Assembly: GCF_022410515.1 (NCBI RefSeq)
Contig: NZ_JACSDI010000004.1
Location: forward strand, 170,964-234,963
DNA from: Shewanella cutis
GTDB lineage: Bacteria; Pseudomonadota; Gammaproteobacteria; Enterobacterales; Shewanellaceae
Reading direction: 5' to 3'
Length of the DNA: 64,000 bases
Below, one piece after another: positions 28,416 through 38,072 of the stretch. The first letter of the stretch is position 1. Each line of letters opens with the position of its first letter. The notes beneath the pieces are model-generated. The model saw only the letters and a list, made by a program, of their open reading frames with translations. It searched no databases and was not told the DNA's origin. The translations under genes were made by a program, and so were the position numbers.

Positions 28416-28698
28416 TACTACTCCAAAGGACGGGAAATGGGTTATTGGAGCTTGAGTGTAAGTTTAAGCCAGCTATCTTCAAAGCCTAAATACACAAAGT
28501 TGAGAAATATTTACTGTGAAAAGCATTTCGTTATCAGGAAAATGATCGTTCGATTTTAAATTGGTCAACTTATGTTAACTATCTGTAGATTATAGTTTTT
28601 TGTCTCTTTTCAAACTATTGTCTAATTTCCATTGTTTTATTCATGCCGTAAGTTGACTTGCACCTCCGGATTTAGCCCTTATTTCGTCTTTCGCCGAG

Positions 28699-28714
28699 TG
28701 TGACCTGATTCATA
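28699..28714 (+). promoter_or_regulatory. Candidate CRP site upstream of acnB
   Basis: TGTGA-CCTGAT-TCATA matches the CRP consensus TGTGA-N6-TCACA with one mismatch. A possible -10 element TATACT lies at 28732-28737. This is a by-eye match only; the rest of the 347-bp gap after the phosphatase start shows no gene. Confidence 0.4.
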
Positions 28715-28836
28715 CTTTTGCAAAGCTGTAGTATACTGCTGGCCGGAAATACGGGTCGATCATGTCGGACTGTCAGCTTCAATTGAGAAGACGTGCAGTT
28801 TCGTTGTTAGAGCGCCAAACAAAGAGGAATGTTGCC

Positions 28837-31434
28837 GTGCTAGAAGCATATCGTAAACACGTCGCAGAACGTGCTGCAGAGGGCGTAGTCCCTAAGCCAT
28901 TAGATGCCCATCAAGTGGCTGAACTGGTTAAATTGGTTCAAAATCCCCCCGCTGGTGAAGAAGCGTTTGTTCTTGACCTGCTCGAAAATCGAATTCCCCC
29001 CGGTGTTGACGAAGCGGCTTACGTTAAAGCTGCATTCTTAGATGCGGTTGCTAAAGGCACTGCAACTTCACCAATCCTGTCTGCCGAACGTGCTACTGAA
29101 TTACTTGGCACTATGCAAGGTGGTTATAACATCGAGCCGTTAATTGCGCAGCTCGATAACCCTGCGTTAGCGCCATTAGCCGCTAAAGCACTCGCTCACA
29201 CTCTGCTGATGTTTGATTCTTTCCACGATGTGGTTGAGAAGATGGAAGCGGGCAATCAGTTTGCTAAGCAAGTGGTTGAAGCATGGGCAAATGCAGATTG
29301 GTACTTAAGCCGTCCAAAATTAGCTGACAAAGTGACCCTGACGGTATTTAAAGTCTCTGGTGAAACCAACACCGATGACCTGTCACCGGCACCCGATGCT
29401 TGGTCCCGTCCAGATATCCCATTGCACGCATTAGCTATGCTGAAAAACGCCCGTGATGGCATCGAGCCAGATGTTGCTGGCAGCGTAGGTCCAATCAAGA
29501 AATTAGAAGAACTAAAAACCAAAGGTTTCCCATTAGTTTATGTGGGTGACGTAGTTGGTACAGGTTCATCACGTAAGTCAGCGACTAACTCAGTACTGTG
29601 GTTCATGGGTGATGATATCCCGTTCGTACCTAACAAGCGTGCTGGTGGTTTCTGCTTAGGTGGCAAGATTGCACCGATTTTCTTCAACACGATGGAAGAT
29701 GCGGGCGCACTGCCAATCGAGCTTGATGTGAGCAAGATGGAAATGGGCGATGTGATCGACATTTACCCATATGCTGGCATTGTTAAGCGTCACGGCACTG
29801 ATGAAGTGATTTCTGAGTTCAGCCTGAAAACCGACGTACTGTTAGACGAAGTGCGTGCAGGTGGTCGTATTCCACTGATCATCGGTCGTGGTTTAACTGA
29901 TAAAGCGCGTGCGGTGTTAGGTTTACCAGCATCAAATGTATTCGTACGTCCTCAAGACATCGCTGATAATGGCAAAGGTTATACGCTTGCACAGAAGATG
30001 GTCGGTAAAGCCTGTGGTGTTGCTGGCGTACGTCCAGGCCAATACTGCGAACCTAAGATGACGTCTGTGGGTTCTCAGGACACTACCGGTCCTATGACCC
30101 GTGACGAGCTGAAAGACTTAGCCTGTTTAGGCTTCAGTGCTGACTTGACTATGCAGTCATTCTGCCACACTGCCGCTTATCCAAAGCCAGTTGACGTTAA
30201 CACGCACCACACGTTGCCAGACTTCATCATGAACCGTGGTGGTGTGTCGCTGCGCCCAGGTGACGGTGTTATTCACTCATGGTTAAACCGTATGTTATTA
30301 CCAGACACAGTAGGTACTGGTGGTGACTCACATACGCGTTTCCCAATCGGAATTTCATTCCCAGCGGGTTCTGGCCTAGTAGCATTTGCGGCTGCGACCG
30401 GTGTGATGCCGCTGGACATGCCTGAATCAGTATTAGTTCGCTTTAAAGGTAAGATGCAACCTGGCATCACCTTACGTGACCTAGTACATGCAATCCCATT
30501 AAAAGCGATTGAAATGGGTCTGCTGACTGTTGAGAAGAAAGGTAAAATCAACATCTTCTCTGGTCGTGTATTGGAAATCGAAGGCTTAGAAACCCTGAAA
30601 GTGGAACAGGCATTCGAACTGTCTGACGCCTCTGCAGAGCGCTCTGCAGCCGGTTGTACTATTAAGTTAGACAAAGAGCCAATCATCGAGTACCTCAACT
30701 CGAACATCACTATGCTGAAGTGGATGATCGCCGAAGGTTACGGTGACCGTCGCACCATCGAGCGTCGTATCAAAGGCATGGAAGAGTGGTTAGCCTATCC
30801 TGAGCTGATGAGCGCCGACAAAGATGCTGAGTACGCTGCAGTAATCGAAATCGATCTGAACGAGATCAAAGAGCCAATCCTATGTGCGCCTAACGATCCT
30901 GATGATGCAGTATTACTGTCATCTGTTGCGCAAACTAAGATTGACGAAGTGTTTGTCGGTTCTTGTATGACTAACATCGGTCACTTCCGTGCGACCGGTA
31001 AGATGTTAGACAAGTTTGCTAAGACACTGCCAACCCGTCTGTGGATTGCACCACCGACTAAGATGGATAAAGATCAACTGACCGAAGAAGGTTACTACGG
31101 TATTTTCGGCCGCGTTGGTGCGCGTATCGAGATCCCAGGTTGTTCACTGTGTATGGGTAACCAAGCACGAGTGGCCGAAGGTGCAACTGTTGTGTCTACT
31201 TCAACTCGTAACTTCCCGAACCGTTTAGGTACAGGCGCTAACGTATACTTAGCCTCTGCCGAATTAGCAGCGGTAGCAGCCCTGTTAGGTCGTCTGCCAA
31301 CGGTAGAAGAGTACCAAGAATACGCTAAAGAGTTAGACGCAACTGCAGCTGACACTTACCGTTACTTGAACTTCGATCAAATCGATTCTTACACCAAGAA
31401 AGCATCGCAAGTGATCTTTCAATCAGCTGTATAA
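28837..31434 (+). CDS. acnB: Aconitate hydratase B
   Basis: AcnB isomerises citrate and isocitrate in the TCA cycle through a 4Fe-4S cluster and also acts on 2-methylisocitrate. A GTG start at 28837 ([17 protein letters not shown]) with AGAGGA upstream gives exactly 865 residues, the E. coli length; an in-frame ATG at 28762 would add 25 unrelated residues. Cluster ligands are visible in [11 protein letters not shown] (Cys near 710) and [10 protein letters not shown] (near 769/772). It ends at a strong terminator. Confidence 0.96.
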   Translation: MLEAYRKHVAERAAEGVVPKPLDAHQVAELVKLVQNPPAGEEAFVLDLLENRIPPGVDEAAYVKAAFLDAVAKGTATSPILSAERATELLGTMQGGYNIEPLIAQLDNPALAPLAAKALAHTLLMFDSFHDVVEKMEAGNQFAKQVVEAWANADWYLSRPKLADKVTLTVFKVSGETNTDDLSPAPDAWSRPDIPLHALAMLKNARDGIEPDVAGSVGPIKKLEELKTKGFPLVYVGDVVGTGSSRKSATNSVLWFMGDDIPFVPNKRAGGFCLGGKIAPIFFNTMEDAGALPIELDVSKMEMGDVIDIYPYAGIVKRHGTDEVISEFSLKTDVLLDEVRAGGRIPLIIGRGLTDKARAVLGLPASNVFVRPQDIADNGKGYTLAQKMVGKACGVAGVRPGQYCEPKMTSVGSQDTTGPMTRDELKDLACLGFSADLTMQSFCHTAAYPKPVDVNTHHTLPDFIMNRGGVSLRPGDGVIHSWLNRMLLPDTVGTGGDSHTRFPIGISFPAGSGLVAFAAATGVMPLDMPESVLVRFKGKMQPGITLRDLVHAIPLKAIEMGLLTVEKKGKINIFSGRVLEIEGLETLKVEQAFELSDASAERSAAGCTIKLDKEPIIEYLNSNITMLKWMIAEGYGDRRTIERRIKGMEEWLAYPELMSADKDAEYAAVIEIDLNEIKEPILCAPNDPDDAVLLSSVAQTKIDEVFVGSCMTNIGHFRATGKMLDKFAKTLPTRLWIAPPTKMDKDQLTEEGYYGIFGRVGARIEIPGCSLCMGNQARVAEGATVVSTSTRNFPNRLGTGANVYLASAELAAVAALLGRLPTVEEYQEYAKELDATAADTYRYLNFDQIDSYTKKASQVIFQSAV

Positions 31435-31451
31435 TTGATTGATATAAAATG

Positions 31452-31477
31452 CAAAAGCCAGCGAAAGCTGGCTTTTT
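31452..31477 (+). terminator. Rho-independent terminator after acnB
   Basis: AAAAGCCAGC and GCTGGCTTTT form a 10-bp stem around GAAA-type loop sequence, followed by TTTG. Confidence 0.93.
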
Positions 31478-31600
31478 TGTTTCAATCATACTGTTTGGGA
31501 CAAGGATAATGTTCAAATACGAAGGGCATTGCAGCTGTTCATTGGATATCAATGGTTTAACTCCATTGATATAGAGTTATCCATTGATTATCGAGTAGCA

Positions 31601-32086
31601 TTAAGCTTGTTGGGCGTGCTCTGAGTATTTGCTGTGTAGCACTTCGAGGAGCTTATCCTCTAACTCGAAACGCGTCTCCATGCTATGGGCTAATTCGGAG
31701 AGATCTTTATCGAGCTGATACAGCACTTGATCGTCCTGCGTTTCTGCATATTTATCGTTAAAGTCTAACGCTACGTTGGTTGTTGGGGTGATTTTTGGCA
31801 AAACCTGTTGAATCGCGGCTTTGCAAGGGGCGCCAAATTTTTCACAGGCATTAATCACTTGGTCATACACTTCAAAGTGACCTTCGGAAACGTAATCCAC
31901 TAATAAGTCGCAAAAGGATTTTACGTGTTCGAAGGAGGGAAGCGATTTTTCCGCGTTAGTGTAGGGGGGGAGCCCTGCAATTTGGCAATAATGCACCAAG
32001 AGTTTGCGGCGATTTTCTAGCCATTGATCTATAAGCTTATTTGAACCGCCCCACTTTTGTTCTGCTTTTTCGAGTTCTCTCAGCAT
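31601..32086 (-). CDS. rsd: Sigma-D anti-sigma regulator Rsd (AlgQ family)
   Basis: Rsd binds the housekeeping sigma factor and reduces its availability, mainly in stationary phase. The protein aligns by eye with E. coli Rsd: LRELEKAEQKWGGSNKLIDQWLENRRKLLVHY, then FCDLLVDYVSEGHFEVYDQVI. The start is placed at the ATG at 32086 (MLREL, 161 residues), the family start; an ATG at 32098 would add four residues. Its position near hemE is as in E. coli, where rsd and hemE are separated only by nudC. Confidence 0.88.
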   Translation of the reverse strand: MLRELEKAEQKWGGSNKLIDQWLENRRKLLVHYCQIAGLPPYTNAEKSLPSFEHVKSFCDLLVDYVSEGHFEVYDQVINACEKFGAPCKAAIQQVLPKITPTTNVALDFNDKYAETQDDQVLYQLDKDLSELAHSMETRFELEDKLLEVLHSKYSEHAQQA

Positions 32087-32222
32087 GATGCATTCCATTT
32101 AAGTGCCAGGACATTACTCTAATGTAGGGGAGAAATAGCTATTCGATCAACCCTTTTTATCGGGATTTGTAAGAATTGCCTGATGGACAAACCAGCTGTT
32201 TTGTATAAAAAAATGTGGAAAT

Positions 32223-32311
32223 AAAAAGCCCAACGATAGAAAGCTATCGTTGGGCGAGTATGTATATAGCAGGCTCGATGCGACGAGCTTCTTGATTGTT
32301 CTTGCTAGCGC
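32223..32311 (-). ncRNA. Candidate trans-acting small RNA between rsd and hemE
   Basis: On the minus strand a promoter TTGCAC-N17-TATAAA (32346-32318) is followed about 7 nt later by a stretch ending in a strong terminator. The predicted RNA is about 89 nt. A closing stem TAGCA (32307-32303) / TGCTA (32271-32267) encloses a hairpin GCTCG (32288-32284) / CGAGC (32277-32273) and an unpaired A/C-rich segment AAGAACAATCAAGAA. The terminator has a perfect 12-bp stem (32228-32239 with 32244-32255) and a T5 tail. No reading frame fits. It could instead be the end of an antisense or 5' transcript, but no minus-strand gene lies upstream before hemE. Confidence 0.72.
32228..32255 (-). terminator. Terminator of the candidate small RNA
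   Basis: GCCCAACGATAG and CTATCGTTGGGC form a perfect 12-bp stem with a 4-nt loop. On the minus strand it is followed by TTTTTAT, while the plus-strand side lacks a T run, so the direction is minus. Confidence 0.9.
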
Positions 32312-32317
32312 AGACTT

Positions 32318-32346
32318 TTTATACCAAACGCGGGGAACCGGTGCAA
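32318..32346 (-). promoter_or_regulatory. Sigma-70 promoter of the candidate small RNA
   Basis: TTGCAC (minus strand, 32346-32341) and TATAAA (32323-32318) are separated by exactly 17 bp, close to the ideal sigma-70 arrangement. Confidence 0.75.
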
Positions 32347-32544
32347 CTTTTTTCTGTCTGAGTGTGATTTGTCGTTCGATTAGTAAACAGTATGTTATCT
32401 GGCTAGCATTTTAAGGATAAGTGCTTAAATGGACAGCAATGATGGGGAATAGCTCACATTAATTAGCTCATATTGGTTACATTATTCGCGTAAATGCTAA
32501 ACTACCGTCCCAGCGGATCTCAATAAGTCTAGGAATCAAGCCAA

Positions 32545-33609
32545 ATGGCAGAATTAAAGAATGATCGTTATTTACGCGCCCTACTAAAACAGCCTGTTGA
32601 TATGACCCCAGTGTGGATGATGCGTCAAGCGGGCCGTTATCTCCCTGAATATAAAGCGACTCGTGCCCAAGCGGGTGACTTCATGTCTTTATGCAAAAAC
32701 CATGAACTGGCCTGTGAAGTGACGCTACAGCCGCTGCGTCGTTATGAGCTAGATGCGGCGATTCTGTTTTCCGACATTCTGACGGTTCCCGATGCGATGG
32801 GATTAGGTCTGTATTTTGAGGCGGGTGAAGGCCCACGTTTTGAGCGCCCAACAGACACTATTGATGCCATCAAAAAATTATCAATTCCTGATCCAGAGGA
32901 TGAGCTGGGTTATGTGATGAAGGCTGTTAGCACAATTCGTCGTGAATTAAATGGTCAAGTGCCATTAATTGGCTTCTCAGGTTCACCTTGGACGCTGGCC
33001 ACTTATATGGTTGAAGGCGGTTCGAGCAAAACCTTCGAAAAAATCAAAAAAATGGCCTATGCCGAGCCTGCTGCACTGCATATGTTACTCGACAAGTTAG
33101 CTGACTCAGTGACTTTATACCTGAATGCGCAGGTCGCTAATGGTGCTCAATCTTTAATGATTTTCGACTCTTGGGGCGGTGCATTGTCGCATACAGCTTA
33201 CCGTGAGTTTTCACTGCGTTATATGCAGAAGATTGTCGATGGTCTGACTCGCTTTGCCGATGGTCGCCAAGTACCAGTAACGCTATTCACTAAGGGCGGT
33301 GGTTTATGGTTAGAAGCCATGGCTGAAACCGGTTGTGACGCTTTAGGTTTAGACTGGACAGTCGATATTGCCGATGCCCGTCGCCGTGTAGGCCATAAAG
33401 TTGCACTACAGGGCAACATGGATCCTTCTATGCTTTATGCGCCAATTCCACGCATTGAAGAGGAAGTTGGTCAAATCCTTGCGGGATACGGTGAAGGTAC
33501 AGGCCACGTATTTAACTTAGGCCATGGTATTCACCAGCATGTCGATCCAGAGCATGCAGGCGCCTTTATTAAGGCGGTTCACGCTCAATCTAAGCAATAC
33601 CATAAGTAA
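32545..33609 (+). CDS. hemE: Uroporphyrinogen decarboxylase
   Basis: HemE decarboxylates uroporphyrinogen III to coproporphyrinogen III in heme synthesis; heme demand is high in cytochrome-rich Shewanella. The 354-residue protein has the N-terminal signature [16 protein letters not shown], the substrate-binding aspartate region [15 protein letters not shown], and [16 protein letters not shown]. The C-terminal [15 protein letters not shown] is also diagnostic. Length equals E. coli HemE (354). Confidence 0.97.
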   Translation: MAELKNDRYLRALLKQPVDMTPVWMMRQAGRYLPEYKATRAQAGDFMSLCKNHELACEVTLQPLRRYELDAAILFSDILTVPDAMGLGLYFEAGEGPRFERPTDTIDAIKKLSIPDPEDELGYVMKAVSTIRRELNGQVPLIGFSGSPWTLATYMVEGGSSKTFEKIKKMAYAEPAALHMLLDKLADSVTLYLNAQVANGAQSLMIFDSWGGALSHTAYREFSLRYMQKIVDGLTRFADGRQVPVTLFTKGGGLWLEAMAETGCDALGLDWTVDIADARRRVGHKVALQGNMDPSMLYAPIPRIEEEVGQILAGYGEGTGHVFNLGHGIHQHVDPEHAGAFIKAVHAQSKQYHK

Positions 33610-33624
33610 ACAGCACTAAATGAT

Positions 33625-33650
33625 AAACGGACCTCAGGGTCCGTTTTTTT
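33625..33650 (+). terminator. Rho-independent terminator after hemE
   Basis: ACGGACC and GGTCCGT pair around TCAG, with flanking A and a T7 run on the plus strand. Confidence 0.93.
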
Positions 33651-33685
33651 ATGGGACAAGCCGCCAAGCCATAATCTTATGCTTT

Positions 33686-33949
33686 ATACCAATCGTATTA
33701 AATATCTGTTCATTCAGCGGTAGTTAAACGGGCTTTAGACAAGGCGAAGGCTTGAAGGCATAGTGGTGCTCTGTCGAAAGCCTTAAACGCGGTATAAGCC
33801 CGTTCAACCCCGCCCTTCGGGAGCCTCACAGGCATCTCACTCCCGTGTTACATTGACTTAAAAGGGAATAACCATTTCTTCGTCAATGCGCCTTGGATTG
33901 AGATGCCTGTGAGGCTCTGAACTGATTAGATATTTAATGTGATTGGTAT
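33686..33949. mobile_element. MITE-like non-coding element with terminal inverted repeats
   Basis: The 264-bp element has imperfect terminal inverted repeats of about 32 bp: the left begins ATACCAATCGTATTAAAT and the right, read in reverse complement, begins ATACCAATCACATTAAAT. Inside is a perfect 19-bp inverted repeat (33821-33839 with 33899-33917) and a second palindromic pair (AACGGGCTT near 33728, AAGCCCGTT near 33796). No transposase or credible ORF is present. A target duplication could not be fixed. It probably moves, or moved, using a transposase elsewhere. Confidence 0.78.
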
Positions 33950-34253
33950 TAGACCCCGGTGACTTGAAGCTTGGATGATAACAAGTGCGTTAAGCAAATG
34001 TATTAGAAAGCGCTTACCCAGGGGTTTAGCGTATAGGGTGTTGATTAATGTCTAACTTTTAATAACTTATTTATCGAATAGCTGCGTTAAATCAAAGGCG
34101 TTTAACACAATTAAATGCATGCTATTGCTTATTTTAGCAACGGATAAAGCAAAGTGATATTTAATACTATTTGCAAATGAGATATGTTGCGTGGCGCTAT
34201 AAGGGACTAAATAAAGCCGTTTGTTAATTTAATTACGTAAGCCGTGGTAAAAG
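33950..34253. other. Non-coding region upstream of the second GGDEF/EAL gene
   Basis: About 300 AT-rich bp between the MITE-like element and the next gene. No gene or firm regulatory motif was seen. Confidence 0.4.
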
Positions 34254-36824
34254 ATGCGTATAGGCAACAAAATATTGGTATTTATTGCAGGGTTCTGTTT
34301 ACCAGCTGTTGTGCTTGTTTCCTATTGCCTCAGTGTTTGGTTTGACCATAGGGTCGAATTATTACGTCAAGATAATGTGCAGCGCGAGTTGGCAAATATC
34401 CAGCAGCAGTTTCGAATCGATGTTGATCGGTTAGGTTTCCTCACTAATATTTACGCCTCACCATTAGCTCATCTCGATAGTGAGCAGTTAAAATCCCTCG
34501 AGTCCTCGTGGCTTGAGAGCTCCATGTCTGGCAATTTAAGTTGGTTTATTCTGCGCGATGGAAATTTGCAAAATGTTTTCCAGAACGAGCAACCAATCGC
34601 AGAAGCCAATCGGCAGGAAATCGCTAAGGCGATAACAACGCAGGCTAAGCCCGAGTTTGCAAGCGCCTATTTAATTGGCGATAAAGGATATGTGGTGACG
34701 GCTGTCGCTTCACATCTGAACGAGTATGTGTTGTTGGTGCGGCAACTTACCGAGCGTGATCTACTGGAATATGCTCAAACTTCCCTCGTTGCTCGAGTCA
34801 GTATGTCGAATGCTGAAACAACCAATATTACTTCACATCCAAGTTCGGTTGCGTTGCCGAGTTTGATTAGTCAGCAACCTATTTATCTTCACGTTGAATT
34901 TTCCGATGATCCCTTCCGTGATGTAAAACTTAGCCTCGACTGGGTGTCGCTCGCGGTGATCTTACTGGGGATATTGATTGTTGCCTTAGGTTATGTTTGG
35001 TTGCGTGCGTGCCTATTACAGCCCTTTAAAAGCTTAATGCAGCAATTGGCGCTCGTTGATCCCATGGCAAGTGTCTATCGGCCTGTTACCAGCGAGGGCA
35101 ATGAAGAGTTATCTGTGCTGGCGAGTAGAGTCAATAGCTTGCTCGCACGCATTTATCAGCAGAAAGAGCGCGGTAAAATAACCTTAGAGTCGATTGCTGA
35201 AGCCGTGATCCTGACCGACATCGATGCCAAGGTGATTTATATGAATCCTAAGGCCGAAACACTGCTAGATGTCGCCAGTGCTGATGCCGTTGGTGAGAGC
35301 CTTGCCAGTTTATTAAAGGCGGGAGAGCAGTTAAATCAAGCGGTATTTCACTGTATTCGTCTTGGGGAGACAATGCCTCAGGTCGCTAAAATCAAATTAT
35401 TAACCACAACGCCGCGGATTATTGAACGCAGCATTAGCAATGTCCTTAATCATGAAAAAGAGATTGTCGGTACTGTGGTGGTGCTGCGGGATATTACCCA
35501 AGAAGAACTCCTTAAACATCAGCTACAAAAACGCGCTAATTTCGATGGCATCACTGGACTACTGAATCGGCAAGCATTTGAAGAGCAACTGCCCGAATTT
35601 GCCAGTCAGGCGAGGAGCCTTGCAGTATGTTATCTGGATTTAGAGCAGTTTAAGCTAATCAATGATAGCTGTGGGCATACTGCGGGTGATCGCATGCTGG
35701 CGATGGTCGCTAGGGCGATGCAGTCATGTCTTGGGCCACAGGAATTATTAGCCCGCTTGGGTGGTGATGAGTTTGGATTGGTGATTTGCGATCGCACCGC
35801 GTTAGCTGTGGCGCAGTTACTGAAGCAAATTATTGCTCAAGTATCTCTGCAAGTGTTGCACGATAAAAACTGTAACTACAAAGTGGGGTTAAGTATCGGT
35901 GTGGCCTTTGGTCGAGCGCCCTATATTAATGCGCAGGAGTTACTCAAAGACGCGGATATTGCCTGTCTTGCCGCCAAAGCCAAGGGTTCCAACCAAATTC
36001 ATATTTACGATGATAAAGATAAAGAGCTGACTTATCAGCGTAATGCCCCTAAATGGGCGGTGCGTATTGCCCAGGCGATTGAGGAAAATGAACTGCTGCT
36101 TTATTACCAACCGATTCGCGGCTTAGGAGCCAGTTCTAAACGTCAGCGGATGGAGGTTTTACTTAGGATCCAAGAGCCCTGCGGCCGTATTTTGGCGCCA
36201 GCGCAGTTTATTGCCGCAGCAGAGCGTTTTAAGCTGATGCCTGAAATTGATAAAGAAGTGATACGTAAAGCCTTTTTATGGCTGTCTTTAAATTCGCAGC
36301 TTTGGCAGGATCACTGTATCTCAATCAACCTTTCGGGCAATAGTTTAGGCGCCGAGGGCATGGTGGAATATATTGCCAAGCAGCAACAGATTTTTGATAT
36401 TCCAAGCCAGTGTGTTTGTTTTGAAATTACTGAAACTACCGCGATTCAAAATCGTCACCGCGGCATGGAAATGTTAAGGCAGCTGCGCAAACTCGGGTTC
36501 TCCTTTGCCTTGGATGATTTTGGTAGTGGCTTTGCGTCCTACGGCTATTTACGGGAATTACCAGTGGATTACGTAAAAATCGACGGTTGCTTTGTTAAAA
36601 ACCTTGCCGTTAATGCCAAGGACTATGCCATCGTGAAATCCATTCAAGACGTGTGTCGTGTTATGGGGATCGAAACGGTTGCTGAATTTGTTGAAAATCA
36701 AGAGATTATTGATAGGTTGCAAACGATTGGTATCAACTATGCGCAAGGCTATGCAATCGGACGGCCGCAACCTTTAGCGAGTTATTGTGAGCAGTTTGAG
36801 ACGTGCTTAGCACAACGCGCATAG
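34254..36824 (+). CDS. Membrane PAS-GGDEF-EAL protein
   Basis: The 856-residue protein has an N-terminal membrane span, a periplasmic region (about residues 30-225), a second span (about 235-260) with a short HAMP-like linker, a PAS domain (about 310-425), a GGDEF domain with intact GGDEF near 503, and an EAL-type domain. The signature EAL is EVL (MEVLLRI near 634) but the other catalytic parts are kept: INLSGNS, FEITETT, LDDFGSGFASYGYL, AEFVEN and YAQGY. It may make or degrade cyclic-di-GMP; the glutamate needed for metal binding is retained. Confidence 0.9.
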   Translation: MRIGNKILVFIAGFCLPAVVLVSYCLSVWFDHRVELLRQDNVQRELANIQQQFRIDVDRLGFLTNIYASPLAHLDSEQLKSLESSWLESSMSGNLSWFILRDGNLQNVFQNEQPIAEANRQEIAKAITTQAKPEFASAYLIGDKGYVVTAVASHLNEYVLLVRQLTERDLLEYAQTSLVARVSMSNAETTNITSHPSSVALPSLISQQPIYLHVEFSDDPFRDVKLSLDWVSLAVILLGILIVALGYVWLRACLLQPFKSLMQQLALVDPMASVYRPVTSEGNEELSVLASRVNSLLARIYQQKERGKITLESIAEAVILTDIDAKVIYMNPKAETLLDVASADAVGESLASLLKAGEQLNQAVFHCIRLGETMPQVAKIKLLTTTPRIIERSISNVLNHEKEIVGTVVVLRDITQEELLKHQLQKRANFDGITGLLNRQAFEEQLPEFASQARSLAVCYLDLEQFKLINDSCGHTAGDRMLAMVARAMQSCLGPQELLARLGGDEFGLVICDRTALAVAQLLKQIIAQVSLQVLHDKNCNYKVGLSIGVAFGRAPYINAQELLKDADIACLAAKAKGSNQIHIYDDKDKELTYQRNAPKWAVRIAQAIEENELLLYYQPIRGLGASSKRQRMEVLLRIQEPCGRILAPAQFIAAAERFKLMPEIDKEVIRKAFLWLSLNSQLWQDHCISINLSGNSLGAEGMVEYIAKQQQIFDIPSQCVCFEITETTAIQNRHRGMEMLRQLRKLGFSFALDDFGSGFASYGYLRELPVDYVKIDGCFVKNLAVNAKDYAIVKSIQDVCRVMGIETVAEFVENQEIIDRLQTIGINYAQGYAIGRPQPLASYCEQFETCLAQRA

Positions 36825-36898
36825 GGATTGCGCTTTTAAGGTGATTGTGCGAGCTTAGCCTTAAATGTAATTAACTCATTAGTAACAAAGGAATAGTT

Positions 36899-37702
36899 AT
36901 GGATGGACTGACGGGGAAAGTGGTCATCATTACTGGCGCGTCTGAAGGTATTGGTCGCGCGCTGGCCATTGCGATGGCGCGGATAGGATGCCAACTTGTA
37001 TTGAGTGCTCGCAATGAAACGCGGCTTGCCTCCCTTGCCCTCGAAGTGGCTAACTATGGTCCCACTCCCTTTGTGTTTGCAGCCGATGTCAGTAGCGCCT
37101 CCCAGTGTGAAGATTTAATTCAAGCCACGATAGCCCATTATAGTCGTATCGATATTCTGGTGAACAATGCGGGCATGACGATGTGGTCACGTTTTGATGA
37201 GCTTAACCAGTTGTCTGTGCTCGAAGATATCATGCGTGTCAACTATTTAGGCCCAGCGCATTTAACTCACGCCGCCTTACCCTACTTAAAATCGAGCCAA
37301 GGTCAGGTGGTGGTGGTCGCTTCGGTTGCAGGGTTAACGGGGGTGCCAACTCGTAGTGGCTATGCGGCGTCCAAACATGCGGTTATCGGCTTTTTTGATT
37401 CACTGCGGATTGAACTTGCTGATGATAATGTGGCGGTCACGGTTATTTGTCCTGACTTTGTTGTCTCGCAAATTCATAAGCGCGCCCTCGACGGTGAGGG
37501 TAAGCCCCTTGGTAAATCTCCGATGCAGGAAGCCAAAATTATCACTGCTGAGCAATGTGCCAACATGATGCTCCCAGTGATAGCGACCCGAGGGCGGCTG
37601 CTCATTACTTCGCTACGTGGCCGACTCGGGCGCTGGCTAAAGCTGATTGCACCGGGCTTAATCGATAAAATTGCCCGTAAAGCAATTGCTTCAGGGCGTT
37701 AG
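36899..37702 (+). CDS. Short-chain dehydrogenase/reductase
   Basis: This is an NAD(P)-dependent oxidoreductase of the classical SDR type. The 267-residue protein has the cofactor motif TGASEGIGRAL (about residues 13-23), the NNAG motif, and the catalytic Ser and YAASK (Tyr-x-x-x-Lys). The C-terminal 50 residues are basic and hydrophobic (LRGRLGRWLKLIAPGLIDKIARKAI), as in the subgroup that associates with membranes and acts on lipids or retinoids. The substrate cannot be told. AAAGGAA lies before the ATG. Its stop overlaps that of the next, convergent gene. Confidence 0.88.
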   Translation: MDGLTGKVVIITGASEGIGRALAIAMARIGCQLVLSARNETRLASLALEVANYGPTPFVFAADVSSASQCEDLIQATIAHYSRIDILVNNAGMTMWSRFDELNQLSVLEDIMRVNYLGPAHLTHAALPYLKSSQGQVVVVASVAGLTGVPTRSGYAASKHAVIGFFDSLRIELADDNVAVTVICPDFVVSQIHKRALDGEGKPLGKSPMQEAKIITAEQCANMMLPVIATRGRLLITSLRGRLGRWLKLIAPGLIDKIARKAIASGR

Positions 37703-37920
37703 CTTTTATTGAGGTGTTTAACTATGGTTTGCTCAGCTTCGTTTTGAGTCGCTTTTGTTCCCTCTGCCTGAATACTCGCTGTCGCTTTGTGGCCTGTAAG
37801 ATCCTCGGCAATGTGTAACCAATCTGGATGCCAGTAAAAATCCTGCCCCGATAGGGTTTGCCAGTTGTGTACGCCGGACTTTTCGCCTTGATAAATGATG
37901 TCTTTGATTGAATAACCCAT
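37699..37920 (-). CDS. Conserved hypothetical small protein
   Basis: This 73-residue protein is not recognised. The N-terminal half is aromatic and tryptophan-rich (WQTLSGQDFYWHPDWLHIAEDL), the C-terminal half polar and Thr/Gln-rich. It has no signal peptide or membrane span. An AGGGG ribosome site lies 6 nt before the ATG, which supports it being real. Its stop shares 4 bp with the convergent SDR gene. Confidence 0.6.
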   Translation of the reverse strand: MGYSIKDIIYQGEKSGVHNWQTLSGQDFYWHPDWLHIAEDLTGHKATASIQAEGTKATQNEAEQTIVKHLNKS

Positions 37921-38021
37921 AGAAAACCCCTGATTTATTGTTGGATGTCATTATTGAGGTTAAATAGTGCGCCATCCCTCCCTCTGCTGATGTGCGTCAG
38001 ATCACGTATTTAGGCAAAAAT

Positions 38022-38043
38022 AAACCTCGCATTTGCGAGGTTT
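38022..38043. terminator. Terminator after the ImpA-like protease gene
   Basis: AAACCTCGC and GCGAGGTTT form a 9-bp stem around ATTT. On the minus strand it is followed by TATTTTTG, which fits termination of the protease gene. Confidence 0.85.
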
Positions 38044-38072
38044 ATTGGTTATTACATTTAAATTTCAATATC

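Noticed and set aside
28549..28570. PdhR-like half site ATTGGT-CAA upstream of acnB
   Set aside because: Only the left arm matches; the right arm (CTTATG) does not resemble ACCAAT, so it is not called an operator.
32545..33609. Idea that the small RNA upstream is antisense to hemE
   Set aside because: The predicted RNA lies entirely outside hemE, ending at 32311, so it does not overlap the hemE message body.
33686..33949. Interpretation of the palindromic region as a CRISPR or attachment site
   Set aside because: There is only one unit with terminal inverted repeats and no direct repeats or tRNA gene, so a MITE-like element fits better.
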